64,000 bases of DNA, from positions 1-64,000 of the forward strand of contig JACRBZ010000053.1 of the NCBI GenBank assembly GCA_016219185.1. Direction: 5' to 3'. Below, piece by piece: positions 42,440 to 54,558 of the stretch. A program made the position numbers and the translations under genes. Under the pieces are notes generated by a model, which saw only the letters and a list, made by a program, of their open reading frames with translations, was not told the origin of the DNA and ran no database searches. This DNA is from Deltaproteobacteria bacterium (GTDB lineage: Bacteria; Desulfobacterota; Desulfobacteria; Desulfobacterales; Desulfatirhabdiaceae). Each line of letters opens with the position of its first letter. The stretch's first letter is position 1.

Positions 42440-42983
42440 ACTGAATAAACAGCCGCAAGATTGCGTTGAACCGCAACGTATGAACCCTTCATTGGCTCTG
42501 GGTCTGTTGTCGGCTGACCAGGTCGAGTTGGAAAATCCGGAGTTGTTTTTTTCCACTTGACAGAATAAATTCATTCATATATCAAAAAAAATGAAACATC
42601 GTTACGATAATTTTGCGCCATGTTTCAGGTTGTTATTGAAACATTAATGATATCAATGCATAATTTTGTTATGCAAATAGAATATAATTTTTTATTTGAT
42701 AGATATTGTCAGTAGATTTAATCTAAATATGCTTTTATATCAATATTATATATTTATGCATATTTGGATTTGAATGCAATGATAATATTTCAAGTAACAA
42801 AGTTATTAAAACTGGACTATAGTTTATTACGCCATCACTTTGATTTTTTATGTCCTTGACCGTGATTGCGTCCAGGCAATGCATTCTCCGAATTGATTTC
42901 TTTTCCCATTGGAAAAAGCGGGATCAAGGGGAATCGGTGCGGTGGCCGAAACGACGATTGCTTTTGGGAATGAAAGGATTTTT
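42440..42983. other. AT-rich regulatory region before CoA-transferase
   Basis: No gene is recognised in these 544 bp, which are strikingly AT-rich between 42560 and 42840. The region probably carries the promoter(s) and regulator sites for the CoA-transferase and nifJ genes; see the separate entry at 42557. Confidence 0.5.
42557..42627 (+). promoter_or_regulatory. Promoter with TGAAACAT operator-like repeats
   Basis: TTGACA (42557-42562), 17 bp, TATCAA (42580-42585). Immediately after, TGAAACAT (42592-42599) and ATGTTTCA (42620-42627) form a perfect inverted repeat, and a third TGAAACAT follows at about 42637. The arrangement would allow a dimeric repressor to bind at the start site. The nearest gene is 350 bp downstream. 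Confidence 0.4.
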
Positions 42984-43979
42984 ATGTTCTGGACAGGTTT
43001 GTCGCCGGATGAAGCAAGAGCGGCGCTGGTTAACAAGGACAAATCCAAAAAAGACAAACGCACGACTTTAAAAGAGGCGGTGGATACCTTCATTAAAGAT
43101 GGTGATAACGTGGCTATTGGCGGGTTTGTCAATATCCGTCAGCCGATTGCCATCTGTCATGAAATGATCCGGCATGGATTTAAGGACATGACGCTGTCGT
43201 TTCAATCCAGCGGGATGGCAATGGATTATCTGGGCGGGGCCATGGCGATCGCGCCGGATCATTTTTCAATCAAGCGCATTGAATTTGCTTACTGGGCGCA
43301 TGAGTCTTTCGGGCTGTCGCCTGTTTTTCGCTATCTGGCCGAGCGTGGCAAGCTGGAACTGGAAGACTGGAGTAACTACAACATGTCCGCCAGATTTAAG
43401 GCCGGTGCAATGGGGCTGCCGTTTCTTCCCACGCGGAGCCCTCTGGGCAGCGATATTCTGGAAAAATGCCGCGCCAAGGTGATGGCGTGCCCTTTTACCG
43501 GAACGCCGATCGTGCTGGTTCCGGCGAGTCACCCGAATGTAGCGATCCTCCATGTTCAATCCGCTGATCAATACGGCAACTGCATTATTCGGGGAACCGA
43601 GGCCACGTGCCCGGAAATGGCCATGGCTGCAGCCCATACCATTGTCACCTGCGAGCAGATCGTACCGCATGAAATGCTTACCCGTAAACCCCGTGATGTC
43701 GCCATTCCGTTTTTCGCGGTGGATGCCGTGGTGCAGGTGCCATTCGGTGCGTATCCGACCAGCAGCCGCAGATATTACTATTTTAACAAAGAGCATATCG
43801 CATCATTTCATGCGCTTGCCAAACGACTGTCAAAGGAGGATTTCAAACCCTTAAAAGCATATTATGATGAATATATTTTCGGTGTTCAGACCTTTGGGGA
43901 TTTTATAGATAAATTTCCGGTGCGGAAAATCATGGAAGAACATCATTCCGAATTGAGAAATTTCGAAAGGCTATTGTAA
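42984..43979 (+). CDS. CoA-transferase family I, subunit A
   Basis: A 331-residue alpha subunit resembling glutaconate CoA-transferase GctA and related acyl-CoA transferases: TLKEAVDTFIKDGDNVAIGGF near the start, then PFTGTPIVLVPASHPNVAILHVQSADQYGNCII and a C-terminal YYYFNKEHI segment. The ATG at 42984 follows AAAGGA by 5 bp. Subunit B starts 9 bp after the stop. Together they would move CoA between carboxylic acids. The acid is unknown; the nearby pyruvate:ferredoxin oxidoreductase suggests a fermentative or acyl-CoA oxidation context. Confidence 0.85.
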   Translation: MFWTGLSPDEARAALVNKDKSKKDKRTTLKEAVDTFIKDGDNVAIGGFVNIRQPIAICHEMIRHGFKDMTLSFQSSGMAMDYLGGAMAIAPDHFSIKRIEFAYWAHESFGLSPVFRYLAERGKLELEDWSNYNMSARFKAGAMGLPFLPTRSPLGSDILEKCRAKVMACPFTGTPIVLVPASHPNVAILHVQSADQYGNCIIRGTEATCPEMAMAAAHTIVTCEQIVPHEMLTRKPRDVAIPFFAVDAVVQVPFGAYPTSSRRYYYFNKEHIASFHALAKRLSKEDFKPLKAYYDEYIFGVQTFGDFIDKFPVRKIMEEHHSELRNFERLL

Positions 43980-43988
43980 GGAGTTAAC

Positions 43989-44813
43989 GTGCTAATTGTC
44001 GGTACAGACTACACCCCTCAGGAAATGTTAGTGGTGGCCGGGTCGCGGATATTGGAAGATAACAAGGTGGTATTTGTCGGTACGGGTCTTCCGATGATTG
44101 CAACGCTTCTGGCGCGAAGAACGCATGCGCCGGGTATCATCGCCGTGTTCGAAGCCGGCGCTGTCGGCCCCACTTTGGACAGCGGTCTGCCGTTTTCGGT
44201 TGGCGATTCCCGAACATCGAGCGGCGCATCGTATGTCAGGGGCTTAAACGCTGCGTTTGAACTGACCCAGCGGGGATTTTGCGATTTCGGGTTTGTCGGT
44301 GGTGCTGAAATCGATCCTTTCGGGAACTTGAATTCCACCATGATGGGAAAGTTTCCCGAGGATTACATGAAGCCCGCAACCCGGCTTCCGGGCAGCGGCG
44401 GCGCCAGCGACATGGCTTCCTCATGCGAAAGAACCATTTTAATCATGCCCCATGAACACAGACGCTTCAACAAAAAACTGAATTACATCACCAGCCCGGG
44501 TTATCTGGACGGGAGCCCCGGGGCCAGAAAAAAAGCAGGGCTGGTCGGAAAAGGTCCTTATCGGGTGATTACCACAAAGGCCATTTTGGGTTTTGATGAC
44601 AAAACGCATCGCATGAAACTGCTTCAGACCCTGCCCGGTGAAACAGCGGCCAGCGTTCAGGCTGCGACGGGTTTTGAGCTGTTGATCGATCCGGATATGT
44701 CTCCATTTGATCCTCCGACAGAAACCGAATTGAGGATGATCCGGGAAGTCATTGACCCATTGGGATTTTTTGTAAAAAAACCTCAGAAAATGCAGGTAGT
44801 GCAGGAGTTTTAA
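43989..44813 (+). CDS. CoA-transferase family I, subunit B
   Basis: A 274-residue beta subunit, GctB-like: PQEMLVVAGSRILEDNKVVFVGTGLP at the start, FEAGAVGPTLDSGLPFSVGDS, and the FGNLNSTMMGKF and LPGSGGASDMAS segments. In this family the catalytic Glu is on the beta subunit (as in the FEAG section or the segment around VGGAEIDPFGN). GTG start with AAGGAG 6 bp upstream. A short AGCTTC/GAAGCT hairpin (44863-44882) lies between this gene and nifJ. Confidence 0.85.
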   Translation: MLIVGTDYTPQEMLVVAGSRILEDNKVVFVGTGLPMIATLLARRTHAPGIIAVFEAGAVGPTLDSGLPFSVGDSRTSSGASYVRGLNAAFELTQRGFCDFGFVGGAEIDPFGNLNSTMMGKFPEDYMKPATRLPGSGGASDMASSCERTILIMPHEHRRFNKKLNYITSPGYLDGSPGARKKAGLVGKGPYRVITTKAILGFDDKTHRMKLLQTLPGETAASVQAATGFELLIDPDMSPFDPPTETELRMIREVIDPLGFFVKKPQKMQVVQEF

Positions 44814-44902
44814 AGACAAAACTACCTATCCTGTTTACAAAATGCCGCTTATACGCTAAAAAAGCTTCATCTAATGGAAGCTGTTTGAAGAAACCAGAAT
44901 AA

Positions 44903-48448
<3,546 letters not shown>

Positions 48449-48452
48449 GAAG

Positions 48453-49826
48453 TCAGGAGCCAGGAGTCAGAAGCTTCTGGCTCCTTTCTTCAGACTCTCT
48501 GCTTTTTTCTTCTTGTGTCTGTCGCCTGTCTCCTGAATCCTGGGACAAGCGATAGACCGTCTCCATTTCCTGCAGGGTCAGATCAAAAGCCCTTCGGCTC
48601 AGATAATTGACCGTTCCTTTCCGTACGAGCATCCATCCCATGCTGGCGGCAATGCCCGCCGGAGTCGTTTTTTTGATCAGCCGGTAAATGAGCAGCGGCC
48701 ATTGCATCCATTTATAGACGTTCCAGGATTTTTTTGCGAAATTTCCGGCCTGCCGAAAGAGGGGATGTTCCGTGACCGCTTTGACGCTGAAGAGATACCT
48801 GAGTTCAATGCGGTGAAGACGGCTGAAAATCGGCAGCTTCTCCGTGTCGGAAATCGATTGCAGCCAGAACTGGCACCGGATCAGAATCGGGCCCAGTCTG
48901 GCTTCTTCAACCGGTGCCGGACTTTCCGGAAAATACGTTTCGGCGATCACCCGCAGTGCATCTTCAAAACCGGATCTCCATTCCATGTACCCGGGAGATG
49001 AGAAAATCAGGGTATTGACACCTACCAGTCGATTTCGAATCCCCTGAATTCGAGGATCCTGCAGGCGGGATTCCGGTTCGATCAGGTCTGCCAGGTCCGA
49101 TAAATCCTGTTCGATTTCTCCGGCATCTTGAGGCATTGCCTCATGCCGGGTTTCATGATCATAAGCCAGAATCGCCTGCTTTCCGGCAAACAGATAAAAA
49201 TCCATTAAAAAGAAACGGGTCAGGGATAGAATCGTCAACTGATTGGAAAGATAGATCAGCCAAGAAAAGGGATCCGGCAGCAGGATGAGCCTCAGCACAT
49301 TGGCGCGGTTGATCCATCTGCGGTAGCGGATATAGACCCGGACCACCCGATACCTGCTGATTCTCTCATACCAGTTCCAGGCCTTTCGAATATGCCGGAT
49401 GCGGATATTCTGAAACCGCGAAAACCCCGGCCTGCGCAGAATGTCCTGAAGCCGTTCGATAGCGCTGTGAGAAATGCGGACAAGGCTTCCGGCGGTCACG
49501 CAAAGCTCCGGCTTTTCCTGATCCGGATGAAATGCAGCGGCAATATCCCGAAGATACCCGTCAAGTCCGGAAAGTTCATTGATTTCCGGAAACCCCGCCT
49601 GCCAGATTCCCTGACAGCGATCCAATACCACCTGGATTGCCTGTTGCCGGCAAGGCCCTGCAAAATAAAGCTCATCCTTCAATTCTCTGAATTCATGCTT
49701 TAATGAGCGTTTCCACTGAAGTAGTCCGCGAAAACGCCAGATCGCGGTCAGCGTTGCCAGGGCGATCAGGAGCGTTGCAATGCCCAACCCGCCGTGCAGA
49801 ACGTGGTAAAACCATATGGGGTCCAT
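48453..49826 (-). CDS. Membrane-anchored protein of unknown function
   Basis: About 457 residues with an N-terminal membrane helix (MDPIWFYHVLHGGLGIATLLIALATLTAIWRF). Long helical, Arg/Tyr-rich sections follow (FQNIRIRHIRKAWNWYERISRYRVVRVYIRYRRW), with further hydrophobic stretches (about 200-235). I do not recognise a family; it looks like proteins that occur beside K+ channels or GTPases. The ATG at 49826 is chosen from GAGGATT upstream; a 59-codon extension overlapping the channel gene is unlikely. The C-terminal 30 residues (QDSGDRRQTQEEKSRESEE) are of low complexity and seem to come from intergenic-type repeats. Divergent from the channel gene by 49 bp. Confidence 0.65.
   Translation of the reverse strand: MDPIWFYHVLHGGLGIATLLIALATLTAIWRFRGLLQWKRSLKHEFRELKDELYFAGPCRQQAIQVVLDRCQGIWQAGFPEINELSGLDGYLRDIAAAFHPDQEKPELCVTAGSLVRISHSAIERLQDILRRPGFSRFQNIRIRHIRKAWNWYERISRYRVVRVYIRYRRWINRANVLRLILLPDPFSWLIYLSNQLTILSLTRFFLMDFYLFAGKQAILAYDHETRHEAMPQDAGEIEQDLSDLADLIEPESRLQDPRIQGIRNRLVGVNTLIFSSPGYMEWRSGFEDALRVIAETYFPESPAPVEEARLGPILIRCQFWLQSISDTEKLPIFSRLHRIELRYLFSVKAVTEHPLFRQAGNFAKKSWNVYKWMQWPLLIYRLIKKTTPAGIAASMGWMLVRKGTVNYLSRRAFDLTLQEMETVYRLSQDSGDRRQTQEEKSRESEERSQKLLTPGS
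48462..48485. terminator. Hairpin after nifJ
   Basis: AGGAGTCAGAA and TTCTGGCTCCT (48462-48485) form an 11-bp stem with one G-T pair, then TTTCTT. It ends nifJ transcription. On the other strand it falls within the last codons of the opposing gene. Confidence 0.6.
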
Positions 49827-49875
49827 GGGGAAATCCTCTTGCTTTCCGTGTCGGGTGTGTCGTATATCTTCCGGC

Positions 49876-50874
49876 ATGAGCGGCGCCAGACAACTTATCA
49901 TATCCGTTTTGATTACCTTTGTCATTATCTTGTGCGGGTCATGGGGATACATGGTCATCGAGGGCTGGGATTTTCTGGATTCCCTCTTCATGACCGTGAC
50001 CACCCTGACGACAGTGGGATACGGAGAGGTTCATGAACTTGGCCAATCCGGCAAGATATATTCCATTGTTTTAATTTTCGTGGGAGTTGGTTATTTGGGG
50101 TATGTGGGTGCAACGCTGGTTCAGTACATGATCGAAGGCCGGATCAGGGTGATTTTGGGGAGGCGGAGATTGGATAAAAAAATTGACCGGTTGAGAAACC
50201 ATTATATCGTCTGTGGTTATGGCCGTATTGGACGGGTTCTTTGCATGAACCTCCGGCAAAAGCCCATTGACATCGTGGTGATCGAAAAAAGTCCGGACCT
50301 GATACCGGTGATGGAAGAAGACAAGATTCTGTATCTATCCGGAGACACGGAAGAAGAGGGCATTCTCTTAAAAGCCGGTATCATGCGGGCAAAGGGTCTG
50401 ATCGCCGTTCTGGGAACGGACGTGGACAACGTGTTTTTGGTTTTGACCGCCAGACAGCTTAATCCCAAGTTGTTTATCATGGCAAGGGCGATTTATAAGG
50501 AGTCCAAGTCCAAGCTGCTTGCCGCGGGGGCCACAGCCGTTGAATCGCCTTACGAGGTCGGGGCCGTGAGCATGGCCCACCGGATTATCCGGCCAACGGT
50601 TACCAGCTTTCTGGATCTGGCCCTGACGTATGACCGCAAGGACATTCAGATGGAAGAAATTCCGATAAGCCCTTCATCGACGCTGGCCAACGTGATGCTT
50701 AAGAATTCCGGAATCCGTCAGGAATATAATTTGATCATCATCGCCATTAAACAGGTTGACGGCAGCATGATGTTCAATCCTTCCTTTGAAACCCGGCTTG
50801 AACCCGGAGCCACCGTTATTGCCGTGGGTCAGGAACAGGATCTGTTGAAGCTGGAAAAAATTCTCTATTCCTGA
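49876..50874 (+). CDS. Potassium channel with RCK (TrkA) domains
   Basis: A 332-residue two-helix K+ channel: M1 helix (about 6-28), pore with selectivity filter TTVGYGE (about 45-51), M2 helix (about 60-85), then an RCK-N Rossmann domain (YIVCGYGRIGRVLCMNL, about 108-124) and an RCK-C domain (about 245-330). This is the MthK/YugO-like layout, gated by Ca2+ or nucleotides in relatives. The ATG at 49876 begins just before M1. The ribosome site is unclear. Confidence 0.92.
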   Translation: MSGARQLIISVLITFVIILCGSWGYMVIEGWDFLDSLFMTVTTLTTVGYGEVHELGQSGKIYSIVLIFVGVGYLGYVGATLVQYMIEGRIRVILGRRRLDKKIDRLRNHYIVCGYGRIGRVLCMNLRQKPIDIVVIEKSPDLIPVMEEDKILYLSGDTEEEGILLKAGIMRAKGLIAVLGTDVDNVFLVLTARQLNPKLFIMARAIYKESKSKLLAAGATAVESPYEVGAVSMAHRIIRPTVTSFLDLALTYDRKDIQMEEIPISPSSTLANVMLKNSGIRQEYNLIIIAIKQVDGSMMFNPSFETRLEPGATVIAVGQEQDLLKLEKILYS

Positions 50875-50967
50875 CACGGCATGGCCGGAATTTAATCCGA
50901 ATGTCAAAATCCGAAACAATATGGGCGAATTCAAAGTGATACGTTATCCGTGGAAGAAACCATCCGT

Positions 50968-52035
50968 ATGAAGAAACCCAATACTTCTCCAAAAAATATA
51001 CTGGTTACCGGCGGCGGCGGTTTTCTGGGAAAGGCCATCATCAAACTCCTGATACACCGGGGAGACCGGGTCACCAGTTATTCAAGGGGCTATTATACCG
51101 AGCTTGAGGCATTGGGGGTCAAACAGGTTCAGGGTGATATTTCGGATCCGATCGCCCTCGAAAATGCCGTCAAGGGTGCGGATACCGTATATCATGTGGC
51201 GGCCAAAGCCGGCGTCTGGGGGGATTACAAGGACTATTACCGGATCAACACCGAAGGAACCCGGCATGTCATTGCCGCCTGTAAATCCCGCGGGGTTTCC
51301 CGCCTGATTTACACCAGTTCGCCCAGCGTTGTCTTTGACGGCGGAGATATGGAAGGCGTGGACGAAAGCGTTCCTTATCCCGGCAGTTATCACGCCGCCT
51401 ATCCGCAAACCAAAGCCCTGGCCGAGCAGGCTGTCCGGCAGGCCGGCGGCAGGTCTCAGATGGCGGATGGCCGATGGCAGGGGACTGAGAAGAAACGGCA
51501 GGGTGAAGGGGAGGGCCTGAAAACCATCATCTTAAGGCCTCATCTGATCTGGGGTCCGGGAGACAATCACCTGGTTCCGCGTATCCTTGAGCGGGCAAAA
51601 CACCTCCGGCGAATCGGGGATGGCAAGAACCGGGTGGATGTGATTTACATTGATAATGCGGCCAAAGCTCATCTTCTGGCCGAAGTGGCTCTGATCAGGC
51701 AGCCTGAACTTTCCGGGAATGTGTATTTCATCAGTCAGGGAAAGCCGGTTTTTCTCTGGAAAATGATTGATGATATTCTTCAGGCAGGCGGGCTTTCTCC
51801 GGTTGAGCGCTCGATGTCTCCGAATGCGGCCTATCGGATCGGGGCGGTCCTGGAATGGTTTTACAAGGCATTGGCGTTAAAGGGAGAGCCTCGGATGACC
51901 CGGTTTGTCGCAAGAGAGCTTTCAACCTCCCACTGGTTTGATATCCGCGCCGCCCAGCGGGACCTGGGGTATGTTCCGGATGTGTCCACGGAAGAAGGGC
52001 TGCGCCGGCTGGCAGCGTCTCTGAAAGCTCGATAA
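50968..52035 (+). CDS. NAD-dependent epimerase/3beta-HSD-like SDR
   Basis: A 355-residue extended short-chain dehydrogenase. NAD motif TGGGGFLGKAIIK (about 15-27), active-site Ser/Thr in YTSSPSVVFDG and YxxxK in YPQTKALAEQ, then LRPHLIWGPGDNHLVPRI. It is closest in pattern to 3beta-hydroxysteroid dehydrogenase/NAD(P)-dependent sterol dehydrogenase-like enzymes (OleD-like hopanoid or olefin pathways are possible). Between ALAEQAVRQAG and LKTIILRP it carries an extra segment, RSQMADGRWQGTEKKRQGEG, encoded by a low-complexity repeat; relatives lack it as far as I recall. A GTG at 50950 is an alternative start. Confidence 0.85.
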   Translation: MKKPNTSPKNILVTGGGGFLGKAIIKLLIHRGDRVTSYSRGYYTELEALGVKQVQGDISDPIALENAVKGADTVYHVAAKAGVWGDYKDYYRINTEGTRHVIAACKSRGVSRLIYTSSPSVVFDGGDMEGVDESVPYPGSYHAAYPQTKALAEQAVRQAGGRSQMADGRWQGTEKKRQGEGEGLKTIILRPHLIWGPGDNHLVPRILERAKHLRRIGDGKNRVDVIYIDNAAKAHLLAEVALIRQPELSGNVYFISQGKPVFLWKMIDDILQAGGLSPVERSMSPNAAYRIGAVLEWFYKALALKGEPRMTRFVARELSTSHWFDIRAAQRDLGYVPDVSTEEGLRRLAASLKAR

Positions 52036-52071
52036 CCCCATCAAGCACCTCAACTTCTGGATGTCGATGTT

Positions 52072-52219
52072 ATTCCATTTTGCATTCAAAATGAAATTCC
52101 AGCAAGCATTCGGGCTGAGACCGCGAAAGCGAACGAGCAGCGATGAGACTGTACGTTAGTACGTCGAATCGCAGCGCAGTGAAGCTGACAAAGGTATCAG
52201 CTTGAATGCGAACTGGAAT
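52072..52219 (-). repeat. MITE-like repeat, copy B
   Basis: The reverse complement matches 20002-20150 at about 90 percent, with the same inverted ends (ATTCCA...TTTGCATTCAA). The ATTCCAG end touches the stop codon of the DHH-CBS gene, so both copies lie 3' of a gene and face it the same way. It holds no gene. Confidence 0.85.
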
Positions 52220-53517
52220 TAATCCGGCAACATGTCGTAGAAATAGAGCATGGTGTCCGATCGGGTGATGATCCCGATAATGGTTCCGTTTTCAACGACC
52301 GGAAGCCTTCCCACGTCGTGCTTGACCATGAGGCGGGCTGCCTGCATCGGGCTTTTGCCAGGCTCAATGGTGAGCACATTTGTGCTCATGAAGGCTTTAA
52401 CCGGAGACTTCAGCCGGCTTGTCCCCTTTATTTTTCGAAAATCCCTTCGGGAAATCATGCCGACCAGCTTTCCGTCATCCACTACCGGAATGCCGGTGCA
52501 GCCTTTTTCCCGCAGAATATGCGCGGCCTGATCCATGGGAGTGTCGGATGGCATGGTTACCACCGGAAAGGACATCAGATCGCTGATCTGGACCGACACC
52601 TGCTGGTTGCCCTGAATCAGCTCCAGAATCATGGCTTCGACCGCTTCTGGATTGACGGATTTCAGCATGGCGGAGCCTGCTCCGGGGTGGCCGCCGCCGC
52701 CCATGCTGTTCATGATCATGCCCATGTTCAGCCCATCCACGTTGCTTCGGCCGATGACGATGCAGCGCTCCCGTTCCCGGTCCGAAAATATGCCGAATGC
52801 GGCGTCCACGTTCAGGATTTCCCGGTACATTCGCACCACAACCGCCAGACTGTCCACGTGTCCATGGATGTCGAGCTTGTTGACGCTGACGCTGTAACCG
52901 TTGAAACGCAGCCTCTCCGCGTTCTGAAGCATTTCAAAGAGAATATTCTTTTGTCTTTCCCCATAGGCCGGCCGCAGAAACGATCCCAGAACGTTTAAAT
53001 CCGCATTCTGTTCCAGCAGAAAACCGGCGGCAAACGCATCCTCGGCCCTGGTGGAAGGAAACATGAGATTTCCGGTATCCTCGTAAAGTCCGGTTAAAAA
53101 CAGCGTGGCCTGAATCGGGGTCAGACGCAGGTTCCGTTTCCGGAATTCCCGGATCATCAGCGTGATGTTGGCGCCCATTTCTTCAAGGCATTTCCAGGTC
53201 GGCCGGATGTCGCCTTCAATGGCGTGATGATCCCAAAGGATGATTTCAAGACCTTCTTTCTGGCTGATCTTGTTGAACCGCTCGATTCGGCTCCAGTTAT
53301 TGACATCAACGATGATGATGCTCTTTACGTCATCGATGACGATGTCATCGGGTTCGAGAAGATTCAAAACATCCTTATGCATGGAAATAAAGGATTTGAC
53401 ATTGGGGTTGACGGATTTTGGGATCACCGGAACCGATCCCGGATAAAGGAGGGTTGCGGCAATCATGGATGCCAGTGCGTCAAAATCGGTATTTCTGTGG
53501 GTGGTTACGATCTGCAT
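52219..53517 (-). CDS. DHH phosphoesterase with CBS pair
   Basis: A protein of about 432 residues: DHH domain (THRNTDFDALASMIAA at about 6-21 and LWDHHAIEGD), DHHA1 domain (GGGGHPGAGSAML, about 273-285) and two CBS domains (about 305-430: VTMPSDTPMDQAAHILREKGCTGIPVVDDGKLVGMISRRD and VLTIEPGKSPMQAARLMVKHDVGRLPVV). The layout equals the N-terminal part of deltaproteobacterial CCA-adding enzyme fusions but lacks the polymerase domain; it probably hydrolyses a (cyclic) dinucleotide or PPi-like substrate under adenylate control. The ATG at 53517 has GAGG 8 bp upstream; 53523 is also possible. Confidence 0.88.
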   Translation of the reverse strand: MQIVTTHRNTDFDALASMIAATLLYPGSVPVIPKSVNPNVKSFISMHKDVLNLLEPDDIVIDDVKSIIIVDVNNWSRIERFNKISQKEGLEIILWDHHAIEGDIRPTWKCLEEMGANITLMIREFRKRNLRLTPIQATLFLTGLYEDTGNLMFPSTRAEDAFAAGFLLEQNADLNVLGSFLRPAYGERQKNILFEMLQNAERLRFNGYSVSVNKLDIHGHVDSLAVVVRMYREILNVDAAFGIFSDRERERCIVIGRSNVDGLNMGMIMNSMGGGGHPGAGSAMLKSVNPEAVEAMILELIQGNQQVSVQISDLMSFPVVTMPSDTPMDQAAHILREKGCTGIPVVDDGKLVGMISRRDFRKIKGTSRLKSPVKAFMSTNVLTIEPGKSPMQAARLMVKHDVGRLPVVENGTIIGIITRSDTMLYFYDMLPD

Positions 53518-53578
53518 ATCCATTTCCTCGAAAAATAAAAAAAATCGGGAAGATCGTCAATTAAGCGGACTGCGCTTT

Positions 53579-54415
53579 TTACGGTCTTTCGATTTTCTCG
53601 ACTGTATTGCCGGGCATTTCAGGCGGGGCCGAAGCTGCTCCAGAATCATTTGTCAACAGTGCGGATTGCGGGTATTCCAGTTGTAGCGGCTCATTCCTGC
53701 CTGCCGCCAGTTGAAGTCTGAATTTTTCAACTTCGGTCTGGCTGTCTATGGTCTTCTTGGCCAGAAGATAGCGCAAATAGATGATCCAAACCATAATTCC
53801 CAGAATGACAAGGGCCACGGCCAGAAAAAACCATTTATAGCGCATGATGGTATCCATCCCTACCTGGCCGATGTACAGGATGAGGTTTGGTACGACCCAG
53901 TAGGTAAACATGGCCAGAAGCACCAGAAACCCGATGGTGAAAATGTTCAGGCGGCTGATGCCGGCCATCAGGGTTTCCAGCCGGTTTCGGGCCAGGGGTT
54001 CGGGGGCTCCGGAAGAAGCGCCGGCTGCGATTTTGTCACCATAAATCAAAGCGGCAAATGCGCGGGTGATAAAACCAAAGAGCAGAATGGCGCCAACCGG
54101 AATGCCGATGGCCGCCGCAAACCAGGCCCGAAAAGGAAACGGCTCGTCCTTGGAGACCCAGTTCACCTGATACTGATCCAGGGGCCCGAATGTTTTTTCG
54201 AAATAATATTTATTGAAGCTGCTCAGGTTATTGCCTTCGGACACATGAATAATGTTGCCGTGCTGGTCCTTGATTTCAAGCCAGGATTTTCTGCCGGAAT
54301 TAATGGCGGCAACGGCGAATATTTCGAGCTCGATCAAAAAAATGCCCACGGCGATGAGAATGAACAGGGTCTTGTTTTCTCTGAACAAAGATGCCATAGT
54401 ATGGCTTGGGGTCAT
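53579..54415 (-). CDS. Four-helix membrane protein of unknown function
   Basis: A 278-residue integral membrane protein with helices at about 17-38 (LFILIAVGIFLIELEIFAVAAI), 100-122, 160-182 and 193-215. A periplasmic loop (about 40-95: KDQHGNIIHVSEGNNLSSFNKYYFEKTFGPLDQYQVNW) lies between the first two helices, and the C-terminal tail is charged and cytoplasmic. I do not recognise the family; it looks like a conserved lineage-specific envelope protein. It stands 55 bp upstream of the DHH-CBS gene, same strand. Confidence 0.7.
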   Translation of the reverse strand: MTPSHTMASLFRENKTLFILIAVGIFLIELEIFAVAAINSGRKSWLEIKDQHGNIIHVSEGNNLSSFNKYYFEKTFGPLDQYQVNWVSKDEPFPFRAWFAAAIGIPVGAILLFGFITRAFAALIYGDKIAAGASSGAPEPLARNRLETLMAGISRLNIFTIGFLVLLAMFTYWVVPNLILYIGQVGMDTIMRYKWFFLAVALVILGIMVWIIYLRYLLAKKTIDSQTEVEKFRLQLAAGRNEPLQLEYPQSALLTNDSGAASAPPEMPGNTVEKIERP

Positions 54416-54558
54416 GGTGCTGTCCTGTTATTTTTGGGTAGCGATTCAGTGGTCAATGTCATGGGTCCGGTGGTGAGGGATCACTGAAAAGTTTTGTTTT
54501 GTGCGGATAATGTATCACAGGCCGGGGAACGTGTTCAAGCTGTAAAGGAAAGGTGATT

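Noticed and set aside
49827..50003. 59-codon N-terminal extension of the minus-strand membrane protein
   Set aside because: It overlaps the start of the divergent K+ channel gene and precedes the natural membrane-helix start, which has its own ribosome site.
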